Shown: positions 15,868 to 25,849, counted from the first letter of the stretch. The stretch is 64,000 nucleotides of DNA from an uncultured bacterium (GCA_902777385.1 CACYTP010000006.1:23695-87694), one strand, 5' to 3'. The notes: a model not told the origin generated them from the sequence alone. Program-made: numbers and translations.

Positions 15868-18713
15868 GTTTCACCTGTATTTATATCTATTTTTAAAGGT
15901 ACGGTCAACGGTTGATTTAGTTCCATTGCCTCTTTTACCAAAGATTTTACTTCTTCAAGTTCGGATTTGAGTGTTTCTATAACTATTTCATCGTGTACCT
16001 GCAATATTATTTTTGATTTTATATTGTTTTCTTTGAATTTTTTGGCACATTCTATCATTGCGAGTTTCATAATATCAGCAGCTGTACCCTGTATTGGTTG
16101 GTTTATGGCTGCACGTTTTGCAAATTCATGTATCATTGTATTTGAACTGTTAATTTCAGGTAAATATCTTTTTCTTCCAAATACTGTTTCAACATATCCG
16201 TTTTTTGCTGCAAAATTTACCGTGGAATCCATGTATAATCTAATATTTGGGTAGGTTTCAAAATATTTGTTTATGAAATCTTCAGCTTCATTATTTGAAA
16301 TTCCTATAGCTTTTGCAAGTCCGTATTTGCTCTGTCCGTATATTATCCCGAAATTTACCGCTTTTGATTTGTAACGCATTTCTTTTGTAACGTCTTCAAT
16401 CTTCACACCGAAAACCTTGGATGCAGTAAGAGTGTGAATATCAATATCATTTACAAAAGCTTCTGTTAAATGTGTGTCTTTGGATATATGTGCCAGAAGC
16501 CTCAATTCAATTTGTGAATAATCGGCAGAAACAATTACCGCTTCTTCCCTGTTTGCAGGAATAAATGCCGAACGGATTTTGTTTCCCTCTTCCGTTCTTG
16601 CAGGAATATTTTGCAGATTAGGATTGGATGAAGATAATCTTCCTGTTGCCGTAACTGTTTGATTGAATGTTGTATGAATTCGATTATCTACATTTGACAC
16701 AAGTTCCGGTAACGCATCCGTATATGTTGATTTTAGCTTCGAATATTTACGATAATCCAGTATTAAACTTGCGATTTCATTTTCCTGAGCCAATTCTTCA
16801 AGCACCTCGGCATTGGTAGATTTTTTCCTTTTGTTTGTTTTTAATCCAAGCTTATCATATAGAATTTCTCTAACTTGTTTCGGGGAATTTATATTGAAAC
16901 TTGTGCCGGCAATTTCATATATTTTAGTTTCCAGTTCTGTTAATTTCTCGTTCATTGTGTCCGAAAGGTTTTTCAGATAGTTTGTATCCACTGAAACCCC
17001 GTTATATTCCATATCTGCAAGAACTTTTGCCAAAGGTATCTCAATATCCGATAAAATTTTTAATTCTGACTCGTTAAGTTTTTCTGACCAGTATGTACTT
17101 AATTCAAGAATTGTTGATGTTTCATCGCAGACAGGAGTCAGTAAAACATCAGCTCCGACATTTTCGTAAGAAAGCTTGTTCTTTTTTATGTCTTCCGGTT
17201 CTGCATATACCGATATTGAATGATCAATATTTTCTATTGCCTGAATATCTAAATCGTGTCTGTCTGACGGGTTTGCAACGTAGCTTGCAAGTTCAACATC
17301 AAAGACAATTCCCTTAATATTAATTTGCTGTGTTCTTAAAAGATTATAAATCTCTTTTGCCCCAAATACCGTTTTTAGAATTTCAGGATTTTCCAGTACG
17401 GGTTTTAGTCTGTTAAATACAAAATCCGCTTCCAACTTATTTCCCAACAGGGAGGATTTTAGCGGGATATAGCAGGCTTCTGTTTTGGCATTTGATGCTG
17501 TAATTTTTCTGTCTGAATATGTTATATCTGATTTGTATGCAACTGAAATTCCTATAATATTATTTTCTGCTGCATTTTTAAAATTAGATTTTAAATTTAA
17601 TGCAATAACTTTTTGATTATTTAAAGTTTTGCATAAGTCTTCAAAATCTGTGGTGTCGGTTATGAGTTTTGAAGAAAATACGAATTCGTTATTCTTATTT
17701 ATTTCTTCTTGTACAGCCTGTGCAAATAAACCTAATTGCATTTGCGGTTGTTTTTTATTCTCAGGCTTATTATCTTCCGTTATTATTTCATTTGTTATGT
17801 CAGTATCAAAATTCGGGTCAAATGCCGATAAAATTGAATTTATGTTTTTAAGAAATTTATAAAACTGCATTGATTTCAGAAATTCTGTCACTTTAGAAAT
17901 ATCAGGAAGCTCTACTTTTGTTTTTTCAAAATCAAAATTTACGTCCAAATCTCTTACAATAGTTGCAAGATAGTAACTTAAACGAGCATCTTCAACTCCG
18001 TTTTTGATTTTTTCTCTTATTGAATTTCCTCTAATATTATCTGTATTAGCAATAACTTCATCAAGATGTCCGTATTCAGCCAATAGTGCCTGAGCTGTTT
18101 TTTCACCGATACCTCTGACACCGGGAATACAATCTGAAGTATCCCCTCTTAAAGATTTATAATCAATAATCTGATTCGGATAAACTCCAAGTTTATCATA
18201 TACTGCTTGCCAGTCGTATTCTTTTAGTTCCCCTTTTGTGGGTATAATAACCTTTACGCAGCCGTTTTTATCTATAAGCTGAAAAGCATCCTGATCCCCT
18301 GTTAAAATCAAAACCTTATGTCCCAATTCGCATGCTTGTTTTGATATTGTGCCGATAACGTCATCGGCTTCAAATCCCTCTTTTGTATATATGGGAATAT
18401 TAAAGGCTTGTAGCCCATCATAAATTAAATCCATTTGAGAACGCATCATATCAGGCATCTGTTCACGATTGCTTTTGTAGTTTTCGTATTTTTCAACACG
18501 GAAAGTTTTGTGGCTGACATCAAATGCAACAGCAATTGCATCCGTTTTAATTTTTTGATTTTTTAATAAATCAAAAATCGCATGAAAAAATCCGTAAACT
18601 GCCCAAGTAGGCTGACCGGATGAAGTTTGCATTCCGGTTCTTTCAAGTGCATAATATTCTCTAAATGCCAGAGCATGTCCGTCTATTAAAATTAAAGTTT
18701 TCTCGTTCCCCAT
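15852..18713 (-). CDS. polA: DNA polymerase I
   Basis: 953 residues. The N-terminal 5'-3' exonuclease domain shows E-A-D-D-V-I-G-T and T-G-D-Q-D-A-F-Q-L. The C-terminal polymerase domain shows S-A-D-Y-S-Q-I-E-L-R, K-A-V-N-F-G-I-I-Y-G and Q-V-H-D-E-I. It fills gaps and removes RNA primers. The middle domain reads A-L-N-L-K-S-N near residue 370, where active proofreading domains carry D-x-E, so the 3'-5' exonuclease is probably inactive, as in several other bacterial Pol I enzymes. There is no Shine-Dalgarno; a possible extended -10 lies 6 nt before the ATG. Confidence 0.96.
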   Translation of the reverse strand: MGNEKTLILIDGHALAFREYYALERTGMQTSSGQPTWAVYGFFHAIFDLLKNQKIKTDAIAVAFDVSHKTFRVEKYENYKSNREQMPDMMRSQMDLIYDGLQAFNIPIYTKEGFEADDVIGTISKQACELGHKVLILTGDQDAFQLIDKNGCVKVIIPTKGELKEYDWQAVYDKLGVYPNQIIDYKSLRGDTSDCIPGVRGIGEKTAQALLAEYGHLDEVIANTDNIRGNSIREKIKNGVEDARLSYYLATIVRDLDVNFDFEKTKVELPDISKVTEFLKSMQFYKFLKNINSILSAFDPNFDTDITNEIITEDNKPENKKQPQMQLGLFAQAVQEEINKNNEFVFSSKLITDTTDFEDLCKTLNNQKVIALNLKSNFKNAAENNIIGISVAYKSDITYSDRKITASNAKTEACYIPLKSSLLGNKLEADFVFNRLKPVLENPEILKTVFGAKEIYNLLRTQQINIKGIVFDVELASYVANPSDRHDLDIQAIENIDHSISVYAEPEDIKKNKLSYENVGADVLLTPVCDETSTILELSTYWSEKLNESELKILSDIEIPLAKVLADMEYNGVSVDTNYLKNLSDTMNEKLTELETKIYEIAGTSFNINSPKQVREILYDKLGLKTNKRKKSTNAEVLEELAQENEIASLILDYRKYSKLKSTYTDALPELVSNVDNRIHTTFNQTVTATGRLSSSNPNLQNIPARTEEGNKIRSAFIPANREEAVIVSADYSQIELRLLAHISKDTHLTEAFVNDIDIHTLTASKVFGVKIEDVTKEMRYKSKAVNFGIIYGQSKYGLAKAIGISNNEAEDFINKYFETYPNIRLYMDSTVNFAAKNGYVETVFGRKRYLPEINSSNTMIHEFAKRAAINQPIQGTAADIMKLAMIECAKKFKENNIKSKIILQVHDEIVIETLKSELEEVKSLVKEAMELNQPLTVPLKIDINTGETWKEQ

Positions 18714-18719
18714 ATCCGT

Positions 18720-18748
18720 ATTTTCACATAAAAAATCCTTTTAGGCAA
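18720..18748 (-). promoter_or_regulatory. Possible polA promoter (leaderless)
   Basis: On the minus strand TTGCCT (18743-18748), a 17-bp spacer and TGT-GAAAAT (-10 at 18720-18725), ending 6 nt before the ATG. The -10 is weak, but the spacing matches the stronger cases in the window. Confidence 0.4.
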
Positions 18749-18799
18749 TTTTTTAAATACGCAAAAAATTTTAACAGTCGCTATCAAAAATTTTTGTAC

Positions 18800-18805
18800 T
18801 ATAAT
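18800..18805 (+). promoter_or_regulatory. Likely -10 of the acyl-CoA synthetase gene
   Basis: TATAAT 32 bases before the ATG, with AAAGGATG as ribosome site. No consensus -35 is found at normal spacing. Confidence 0.45.
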
Positions 18806-18837
18806 ATAGGTATAAAAACAAGAAAGGATGTAAAAGC

Positions 18838-21018
18838 ATGAGTAATTTAGACAAAATTATGAAACCAAAGTCAATTGCCGTAGTTGGTGCTTCTACAAAA
18901 GAACACACTATTGGTTCTGACATTATGAAAAGATTACAAGAATACAAATTCAAGGGTAATATTTATCCTATTAACCCTAAAGGCGGAATTATTGAAGGTT
19001 TACAGGCATACACTTCAGTTCTTGAAGTTCCGGGTGAAATTGATCTTGCTATTATCGTTGTAAATGCCAAATTCGTTTTATCTACAATTGATCAATGCCA
19101 CGAAAAGGGTATCAAAGGTTTATGTGTAATTACAGCAGGCTTCAAAGAAACAGGCAAGGAAGGTGCTGAATTAGAAAAACAATTATTAGAAAAAGTTCAG
19201 GAATACGGTATGAGATGTGTTGGTCCTAACTGCTTAGGTGTTGTAAACACATTACCTGAAGTTTCTATGGACGGATGCTTTGCTGAAAGCTTGCCTGAAA
19301 GAGGACACATCGGATTTGTTTCTCAGTCAGGTGCATTAGGCGGCGGTATTTTAAATATCTTGAAAGACCTTAACTTAGGTTTTGCACAGTTTATTTCAAT
19401 TGGTAATCAGGCTGATGTTAACGCTGAAACAGCTATGGAATACTGGGAAAACGAAGATGATGTTGAACAGATTTTGTTGTATATGGAGTCTATTCAAAAT
19501 CCTTCAAACTTCCGTAAATTAGCATCAAGAATTTCTAAGAAGAAACCAATCTTGGCATTAAAGGCAGGTCGTTCTGCTGCAGGTGCAAGTGCGGCATCTT
19601 CACACACAGGTTCTTTAGCAGGTGCAGATAAAGCTGCTAACGCTTTATTGAACCAGTCAGGTGTTATCAGAGAATATTCTTTGAAAAATTTATTTGCAAC
19701 AGCAAAAGTTTTTGCTAACTGCCCAATTCCAAAGGGTGACAGAGTAGCAATTATTACAAACTCAGGCGGCCCTGGTATTATGGCTACCGATGCAGTTTGT
19801 GAATACGGTATGCAAATGGCTAAAATTTCAGATGCTACAAAAGAAAAATTAAGAAGTTTCTTACCATCTGCTGCTTCCGTAAAGAACCCTATCGATATGA
19901 TTGCGTCAGCTCCTATTGAACACTATAAACAAACTCTGGAAACAGTAATCGCAGATGAAAATGTTGATATGATTATGGTTATTTACTTACCGTTCTTAGG
20001 TTTGAAAGATATTGATGTAGCTAAGGCCGTTATGGAAATTAAAGCTCAATATCCGCAAAAACCTGTTATCGGTGTATTTATGACTAAGAGTGAATTCTTC
20101 ACAGCGTTGTCTGATATGAATGTTAATATGCCGTTCTTTATGTACGCTGAAGAAGCAGCAGACGGATTTAACAGATTAAATCAACAGAGAAAATGGATTG
20201 AAAGACCTGTTGGTGAATATCCTACATTTGATGTTGATAAGAAGAAAGCTGCTGAAATTATTGCTCAGTCATTGAGAGAAGGCAGAGAACAACTTACAAC
20301 CCGTGAATCAATTGATGTTTTGGATGCTTATGGTATCAGAGTTTGTAAGTCAGGTTTTGCAACAACTGAAGATGAAGCAGTTTCAATTGCTGATTCTATC
20401 GGATACCCTGTTGTAATGAAGATGACTTCAAAAACTACTTCACACAAAACTGATGTTGGCGGTGTAAGAGTTAATATCCAATCTGCAGAACAGTTAAGAG
20501 CAGAATACCAAGACTTGATTTCAAAACTTGAAGCAAAAGGTTTGCTTGACGGTTTGGAAGGCGTAATCATTCAGGAAATGGTTAAAGGCAGCCGTGAGAT
20601 GGTTTGCGGTGTTGCAACAGATCCTCAATACGGACACATGATGATGTTCGGTTTGGGTGGTGTATTTATTGAAGTTATGAAGGACGTAACTTTCAGAATG
20701 GCACCTTTGAGTGATGTCGATGCTTCTGAAATGATTAAGTCAGTTAAGGCTTATAAATTGTTAGAAGGTGCAAGAGGTACAACTCCTGCACAAATGGATC
20801 AAATTCAGGAAACTTTATTGAGATTATCTCAATTGGTTGCTGATTTCAGCTTCATTACAGAATTGGATATCAACCCGTTGTTGATTTCTGAAAAAACAGG
20901 TGAAGGTATTGCCGTTGACGGACGTATCAAAGTTAAGATGGAAGATGCTAAAAAATTCTTTGAATGTCATTGCGGTGAAGGTTGCGAATGCGGTGAAATT
21001 TGCACTTGCAGCAAGTAG
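18838..21018 (+). CDS. Acetate/acyl-CoA ligase (ADP-forming), fused alpha-beta
   Basis: 726 residues. Order: CoA-binding domain (residues about 1-130, S-I-A-V-V-G-A-S), succinyl-CoA-ligase-like domain with the phospho-His segment S-S-H-T-G-S-L-A-G (His 256), then a C-terminal ATP-grasp domain (from about 475) with G-L-G-G-V-F-I-E. Such enzymes convert acetyl-CoA, ADP and Pi to acetate and ATP, a fermentative energy step. After residue ~705 there is an extra tail, C-H-C-G-E-G-C-E-C-G-E-I-C-T-C, with six cysteines and one His in 15 residues. I do not know this tail from the family; it looks metal-binding. The gene has its own terminator. Confidence 0.92.
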   Translation: MSNLDKIMKPKSIAVVGASTKEHTIGSDIMKRLQEYKFKGNIYPINPKGGIIEGLQAYTSVLEVPGEIDLAIIVVNAKFVLSTIDQCHEKGIKGLCVITAGFKETGKEGAELEKQLLEKVQEYGMRCVGPNCLGVVNTLPEVSMDGCFAESLPERGHIGFVSQSGALGGGILNILKDLNLGFAQFISIGNQADVNAETAMEYWENEDDVEQILLYMESIQNPSNFRKLASRISKKKPILALKAGRSAAGASAASSHTGSLAGADKAANALLNQSGVIREYSLKNLFATAKVFANCPIPKGDRVAIITNSGGPGIMATDAVCEYGMQMAKISDATKEKLRSFLPSAASVKNPIDMIASAPIEHYKQTLETVIADENVDMIMVIYLPFLGLKDIDVAKAVMEIKAQYPQKPVIGVFMTKSEFFTALSDMNVNMPFFMYAEEAADGFNRLNQQRKWIERPVGEYPTFDVDKKKAAEIIAQSLREGREQLTTRESIDVLDAYGIRVCKSGFATTEDEAVSIADSIGYPVVMKMTSKTTSHKTDVGGVRVNIQSAEQLRAEYQDLISKLEAKGLLDGLEGVIIQEMVKGSREMVCGVATDPQYGHMMMFGLGGVFIEVMKDVTFRMAPLSDVDASEMIKSVKAYKLLEGARGTTPAQMDQIQETLLRLSQLVADFSFITELDINPLLISEKTGEGIAVDGRIKVKMEDAKKFFECHCGEGCECGEICTCSK

Positions 21019-21048
21019 TTTGTTACCTGAAATATGATATAAAATAAA

Positions 21049-21080
21049 AGAGGTTATTCTTTTGAATAACCTCTTTTTTA
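21049..21080 (+). terminator. Terminator of the ADP-forming ligase gene
   Basis: AGAGGTTATTC (21049-21059) pairs with GAATAACCTCT (21064-21074), followed by TTTTTTA. Confidence 0.9.
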
Positions 21081-21140
21081 TACTTTTTCCTAATGAAATA
21101 TTAATTTATCACAGTTAAAATTTTATAAAAGGAGAAAAGT

Positions 21141-21431
21141 ATGAAAAATTTAATTTATTTTGTTTTATTAATACAAATGTTTGGATTACCTATATATGCG
21201 GCTTGTCCTCTAGGGGGTGCTTGTGCTCCAACTGATTCCGGACAGAATACTCTTTTTGAAAATCGTTTCGTCCCAGATAATCAGGGAAATTTGCAGCAGC
21301 CAAACAATTTGCAGAATACAATTATCAATCCGTACAATAATCAGGATTTTAATTCAAATAATATACAGGACAAGAATTTTAGCCAACGTCAATTTGAACG
21401 GGATTGCCAGTTCGGTGTATGTTTACCATAG
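21141..21431 (+). CDS. Small secreted Asn/Gln-rich protein
   Basis: 96 residues with a Sec signal (L-I-Y-F-V-L-L-I-Q-M-F) ending I-Y-A. The mature 76 residues begin with C-P-L-G-G-A-C and end with D-C-Q-F-G-V-C-L-P. Two C-x4-5-C pairs thus bracket an Asn/Gln-rich spacer. Disulfide closure of both ends is plausible. A lipoprotein is less likely because the residues before the first Cys do not form a good lipobox. The start has a strong AAAGGAGAAAAG site. No family recognised. Confidence 0.7.
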   Translation: MKNLIYFVLLIQMFGLPIYAACPLGGACAPTDSGQNTLFENRFVPDNQGNLQQPNNLQNTIINPYNNQDFNSNNIQDKNFSQRQFERDCQFGVCLP

Positions 21432-21436
21432 ATTGA

Positions 21437-22576
21437 TTATATAGTATAAACCTTTTTATAATACATTATAGCCCCAAGTATTGTTAATACAATGTTAGGC
21501 ATCCATGCTGCCAATATTGGAGAAATTGCCCCTGCCTCCCCAAACGATATAGATAATGCTCTGATTAAATAGTAAGTAAAAATGATAAAAATAGAGAACA
21601 GAAATCCTCTGTTATATCTTACTCTAGGCGGAGTAATAGCAAGAGGAACACCGACCAGTACAAGCACAATTGTCGTAATTGGTAGTGCGAGCTTATCGTA
21701 AAGCTCAATAATAATTCTGTTTCGGTCTTCCTGATCAAAATTATGCAAACCCTTTGCAATATATTTAAGTAATTTTGAAAAATTCATTTCTTTTGCCAGA
21801 TTTTTATTTAATTGTCTGGATAAATCAAGTCCGAATTTTACGTTAGAAGTTTCAAACAAAGTTGTATTTAACACGTTTCCTTTATCGCCGATAGTGTACA
21901 CAGCTCCTTTATAAAAATCCCAACCTGCAGGGGTAGTCTTACCGGTATTAGCTTGCAAAACCTGTATAGTATCTTCTTTTGAAGTATCTAAGACGGTTAT
22001 ATTATATAGTATTTTATCTTTGCAATTACCAACATAAAATAATCTTCTCAAAACACCGTTTTCACCTGTTTCTTTAAATACAAAATTTTCTTTCCCGTCA
22101 GGTACGTTCTTCTGACTCAATGACCATAGTGCCAAATCTTTTGAATATTTTGTTGCAACAGGAACAATTGTTTCATTTATCACAAAACTGCATATACACA
22201 TTACCGTTGCAAAAATGAATATGGGTTTTGCAATACGGTTTATGCCGATTCCGCATGCTCTTAAAACCGTTATCTCAGAATCAAGGCTAAGTTTATTCAA
22301 AGTCATGACAGTAGATAATAATACCCCCATTGGTATTGTCATTACAACGACAGACGGAAGGTTTAGAATTATCATAAGAAATGCTACATGGAACGGAATT
22401 CCAAACATTGAAATTTGTTTAATTAACGTAATAAAAGTGTCAGACGCAAATATAATGGATGTAAAAACAAATACCCCCATTAAAAAAACTTCAATAACCT
22501 GCTTCAGTATATATCTGTCAAGGACAGTTATCTTTCTGAGCTTTCTTCTTAATTTATAGGAATAATCAACTGTCAT
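21437..22576 (-). CDS. LptF/LptG family permease (lipopolysaccharide export)
   Basis: 379 residues with about six membrane helices: three N-terminal, a large soluble domain (about 140-275), and three C-terminal. The D-R-Y-I-L-K-Q-V start, F-x-x-x-D-x-x-I and the L-A-L-P-I-T-T-I-V-L-V-L-V-G-V-P segment are typical of YjgP/YjgQ permeases, the inner-membrane part of the LPS transporter with LptB. Only one such gene is present, so the F or G identity is open. It supports an outer membrane in this organism. Leaderless: no Shine-Dalgarno, TATAAT 6 nt before the ATG. Confidence 0.9.
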   Translation of the reverse strand: MTVDYSYKLRRKLRKITVLDRYILKQVIEVFLMGVFVFTSIIFASDTFITLIKQISMFGIPFHVAFLMIILNLPSVVVMTIPMGVLLSTVMTLNKLSLDSEITVLRACGIGINRIAKPIFIFATVMCICSFVINETIVPVATKYSKDLALWSLSQKNVPDGKENFVFKETGENGVLRRLFYVGNCKDKILYNITVLDTSKEDTIQVLQANTGKTTPAGWDFYKGAVYTIGDKGNVLNTTLFETSNVKFGLDLSRQLNKNLAKEMNFSKLLKYIAKGLHNFDQEDRNRIIIELYDKLALPITTIVLVLVGVPLAITPPRVRYNRGFLFSIFIIFTYYLIRALSISFGEAGAISPILAAWMPNIVLTILGAIMYYKKVYTI

Positions 22577-22582
22577 AGTGCA

Positions 22583-22611
22583 ATTATATTAAAAACAAAA
22601 TATTTAATCAA
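22583..22611 (-). promoter_or_regulatory. Promoter of the LptF/G permease, leaderless
   Basis: On the minus strand TTGATT (22606-22611), a 17-bp spacer and TATAAT (22583-22588), which ends 6 nt before the ATG. Confidence 0.75.
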
Positions 22612-22708
22612 TTATGTTTAGTAATATTATCATTAGCAAAATTCTTTATCCGGCAGGGTAATATACAGCTAAATTTATGATGATATTATGTAATGGGGGA
22701 TATATTAA

Positions 22709-23530
22709 GTGGAGTTCTTATTGATAGTGTTATTACTATTGTCTGCTGCAGGACTAATTATAATTATTACTTCAATCAGAGGTAATAAGATACGTTTAGA
22801 TAATCAAAGCAGTAACCTTAATAAAGATAATGACAGAGAAACGTACTTTGCAACATTGGTGCATGACCTAAAAACTCCGGCTTTTGCACAAATAAGGACT
22901 ATGGATTTATTATTAAAAGGTTATTTCGGTAAACTAAATGATACACAAACACAGGTAATTAAAGAAACTCTTGCTTCTGAGAAATACATGGCGGACATTG
23001 TAACAAATATTTTGACTACATACAAATGCGAAGAGAATAAACTAAAATTGGAAATATCCTGTTTTGATGCTGCAGATGTACTTAATGGTATATATAATTC
23101 TATAAAATCACTTGCGGAAGAAAATAATCAAATTTTGAACATTAATTATCATTGTTCTAATTTGTTTTGTTTTGGTGATAAATTGCAGATTTCCAGAGTA
23201 ATGAATAATTTAATTTCAAATGCAATCAAATACGGTTTCAAAGACAGTATAATAAATGTTAATTTAAATATTAATGATTATCAATTGGAGTTTAATGTTG
23301 AAAATCAGGGATATCCTATTCCGAAATCAAAATTAGATAAGATATTTGAAAAATACACAGGGGGAATGGCTCATTACAATTCAGCGAGTACCGGTTTAGG
23401 GTTGTATTTATCAAAACGAATTATTGAATTGCACAAGGGTAAAATTTATGCTAAAAGTTCAAATAACGGTAAATGTGTGTTTGGTTTTGTACTGCCTTCA
23501 AAGTCTAAAAACCTTTTACCTTCAAAATAA
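22709..23530 (+). CDS. Membrane-anchored sensor histidine kinase (orphan)
   Basis: 273 residues. One N-terminal membrane helix (residues 3-23) leads directly to a HisKA H-box L-V-H-D-L-K-T-P with His 52, then an HATPase domain with N-L-I-S-N-A-I-K-Y-G (N-box), a diverged D-x-G region E-N-Q-G-Y-P-I-P, and T-G-L-G-L-Y-L-S-K-R (G2). There is almost no periplasmic or PAS sensing domain, so input probably comes from a partner or the membrane. No response regulator is adjacent. The start is GTG with GGGGGA upstream. Its stop abuts priA's stop with no gap. Confidence 0.9.
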   Translation: MEFLLIVLLLLSAAGLIIIITSIRGNKIRLDNQSSNLNKDNDRETYFATLVHDLKTPAFAQIRTMDLLLKGYFGKLNDTQTQVIKETLASEKYMADIVTNILTTYKCEENKLKLEISCFDAADVLNGIYNSIKSLAEENNQILNINYHCSNLFCFGDKLQISRVMNNLISNAIKYGFKDSIINVNLNINDYQLEFNVENQGYPIPKSKLDKIFEKYTGGMAHYNSASTGLGLYLSKRIIELHKGKIYAKSSNNGKCVFGFVLPSKSKNLLPSK

Positions 23531-25849
23531 TTACAATATATCAAGAGGATCAACATCAACAGCAAGTTTAACGTCTTTTGGCATAGTTATTTTTCCGAGA
23601 AAGCCGGATATGAATTGGTGTCCTTTATTGTCTAATTTGTTTTTGATAATTATTTGAAATCTGTACTGACCGTTTATTCTTTCAATTACGCATGGTGTAG
23701 GACCTAAGACTTCAAGCCTTTCGGATACTCCGTACTTTTCTATTATGGTGCATAAACTCAAAGCAATTTCTGCGGCAGCCTTTTCTGCTCTAAAATTATT
23801 TTGGGAGCTGATTATTAGTCTGACAATTCTGCTGTAAGGCGGGTAATCAAATTCTTCTCTTGATATAATTTCTTTATCATAGAATTCTCTATAATTTTGT
23901 GATTTTGCACTTTCTAAGGCATAAAATTCAGGATTATATGTCTGGAAAAATACTCTTCCTGTAAATTCGCCTCTGCCGGCTCTTCCGGCAACCTGAGTTA
24001 ATAGCTGAAATCCTCTTTCGGATGAGCGGAAATCTGGTAAATTAAAGCTTGCATCAGCTGAAATTACACCAACTAAAGTTACGTTAGGATTATCAAGTCC
24101 TTTTGCAATCATTTGCGTACCAACAAGGATATCTATATCCCCTTTTTGGAAACGTTCTAATAATCTTATATGTTCACCTTTTCTAACCAGAACGTCACTG
24201 TCAATTCTTTCTACTTTATAATCCTGAAAAAGCTCCTGTACATACTGTTCAATTTTCTGTGTTCCTGTACCGCTGTTTCTTAAAGCATCAGAACCGCATT
24301 CCGGACAGAAATCAGGGAAATATTCAGTATGATTACAGTAATGACATTTAAGCATTTGATCTTTTGAGTGCCATATCATAGGAATTGCACAATTCGGACA
24401 TTCTATAACATGACCGCAGGCTTTGCACTGAGTATAGGTTGAAAAGCCTCGCCTGTTAATTAAAAGTATTACCTGCTGTTTTTTATCAAGAGTTTCCTGA
24501 ATAGCAGATTGCAGAGGTTTTGAAATAATACTTTTATATGCGGCTCTGCCGTATTCCTGCATATTAATTACTGTTACTGGTGCTATAGGTGCATTTTTAT
24601 ACCTATGTTTCATCTCAAAAAGGCTGCCGGCATTGAGAGCTTTATAGTACATTGAAATATCGGGAGTTGCTGAACCGGAAATCAGAGGGCAGTTGTGAAA
24701 TTCGGATAATTTCTGGGCAACAATTCTTGCATCGTATCTTGGGGCAGGATTTGTTTGCTTATATGCACCTTCATGTTCTTCGTCTATTATTATCAATCCA
24801 ATATTCTGTAATGGAGCAAATACGGCAGATCTTGCTCCGGCAAGGATTTTAATATCATTATTGTATAATCTTTGCCATACATCGTATCTCTCGCCTTCAG
24901 AAATACTGCTGTGCCAAATCGCAACATCATGCGTCCCAAATTTTTTGGCAAGTCTTTTAGTCAACTGAGAAGCTAATGCAATTTCCGGAACCAAAAACAG
25001 AACGTTTTTGCCGGATTTTATGCAATCATCAATCAGTTTAAAATAAACTTCAGTTTTTCCGGAAGCTGTAACCCCGTGGAGTAATATTGATAACGGTGGT
25101 AACACTTCATCTTCTTTTAGCGTATCTTTTCTTTTGTAATAATTTTCTATAGAGCTTTTTATGCCTTCATAAGCAGATTTTTGTTCGGCTTCTAATTCGT
25201 ATAGCGGTTCAGTATTATCAATTCTCAGTATATCCAGTGGATTTCGGTATATTTCTTCATCCGTAAGTTTTATACATCCGAGTTCTTCAAGTTTTTTAAT
25301 TGTAGCTCTTGTTGTTTTTACTATTTTTTCAAAAGTTATAAGTGGAGGTTTCCCCATTTTTTCAAGTTGTTCAAGAATTTCTCTCTGCCTTTTGGTAGCT
25401 CCGGTATAACTTATAAATTCAATGATTTGTTCTGTCTTAGAATTTTTTTCAATAAGCTTCATTGGAATTGCGGCATTTAAAACCGTAACTAAATCGCAGC
25501 AGTAATAATTTGCAACCCATTCAAGTAATTTTAAATAATCAATCGTGAACAGAGGTTTTTCGTCAAGAATGCGGTTTATTTTTTTTGCTTTAATATTATC
25601 AGGTAAATAATCGGAAAACCCTACACAAAAAGCGTTAATTAATCCCTGACGACCGAAAGGTACCAAAATCGCTTGTCCGATTTTAATTTTATCCTTTATT
25701 TCATCAGGGATTAAATAACTGAATGTTTTTACGCCCAAACCCGTAATATTCACCAAAGCTAAAGCATATTTGGGTGAAGTCTGCTGATTATATTCATCTG
25801 TATCAAAAAGCCGGTTTGTCTGCATAAACTGAGAGGTTTCAGCCTCCAT
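23531..25849 (-). CDS. priA: Primosomal protein N', replication restart helicase
   Basis: 772 residues, full-length PriA. Walker A is G-V-T-A-S-G-K-T-E, Walker B is I-I-I-D-E-E-H, and eight Cys in C-x2-C pairs (C-K-A-C, C-P-N-C, C-H-Y-C, C-P-E-C) form the zinc-binding region near residue 480-525. A-G-R-A-G-R is motif VI. It reloads the replisome at stalled forks. The start directly follows the PC4-like gene (17-base gap), so the two are probably co-transcribed. Confidence 0.96.
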   Translation of the reverse strand: MEAETSQFMQTNRLFDTDEYNQQTSPKYALALVNITGLGVKTFSYLIPDEIKDKIKIGQAILVPFGRQGLINAFCVGFSDYLPDNIKAKKINRILDEKPLFTIDYLKLLEWVANYYCCDLVTVLNAAIPMKLIEKNSKTEQIIEFISYTGATKRQREILEQLEKMGKPPLITFEKIVKTTRATIKKLEELGCIKLTDEEIYRNPLDILRIDNTEPLYELEAEQKSAYEGIKSSIENYYKRKDTLKEDEVLPPLSILLHGVTASGKTEVYFKLIDDCIKSGKNVLFLVPEIALASQLTKRLAKKFGTHDVAIWHSSISEGERYDVWQRLYNNDIKILAGARSAVFAPLQNIGLIIIDEEHEGAYKQTNPAPRYDARIVAQKLSEFHNCPLISGSATPDISMYYKALNAGSLFEMKHRYKNAPIAPVTVINMQEYGRAAYKSIISKPLQSAIQETLDKKQQVILLINRRGFSTYTQCKACGHVIECPNCAIPMIWHSKDQMLKCHYCNHTEYFPDFCPECGSDALRNSGTGTQKIEQYVQELFQDYKVERIDSDVLVRKGEHIRLLERFQKGDIDILVGTQMIAKGLDNPNVTLVGVISADASFNLPDFRSSERGFQLLTQVAGRAGRGEFTGRVFFQTYNPEFYALESAKSQNYREFYDKEIISREEFDYPPYSRIVRLIISSQNNFRAEKAAAEIALSLCTIIEKYGVSERLEVLGPTPCVIERINGQYRFQIIIKNKLDNKGHQFISGFLGKITMPKDVKLAVDVDPLDIL

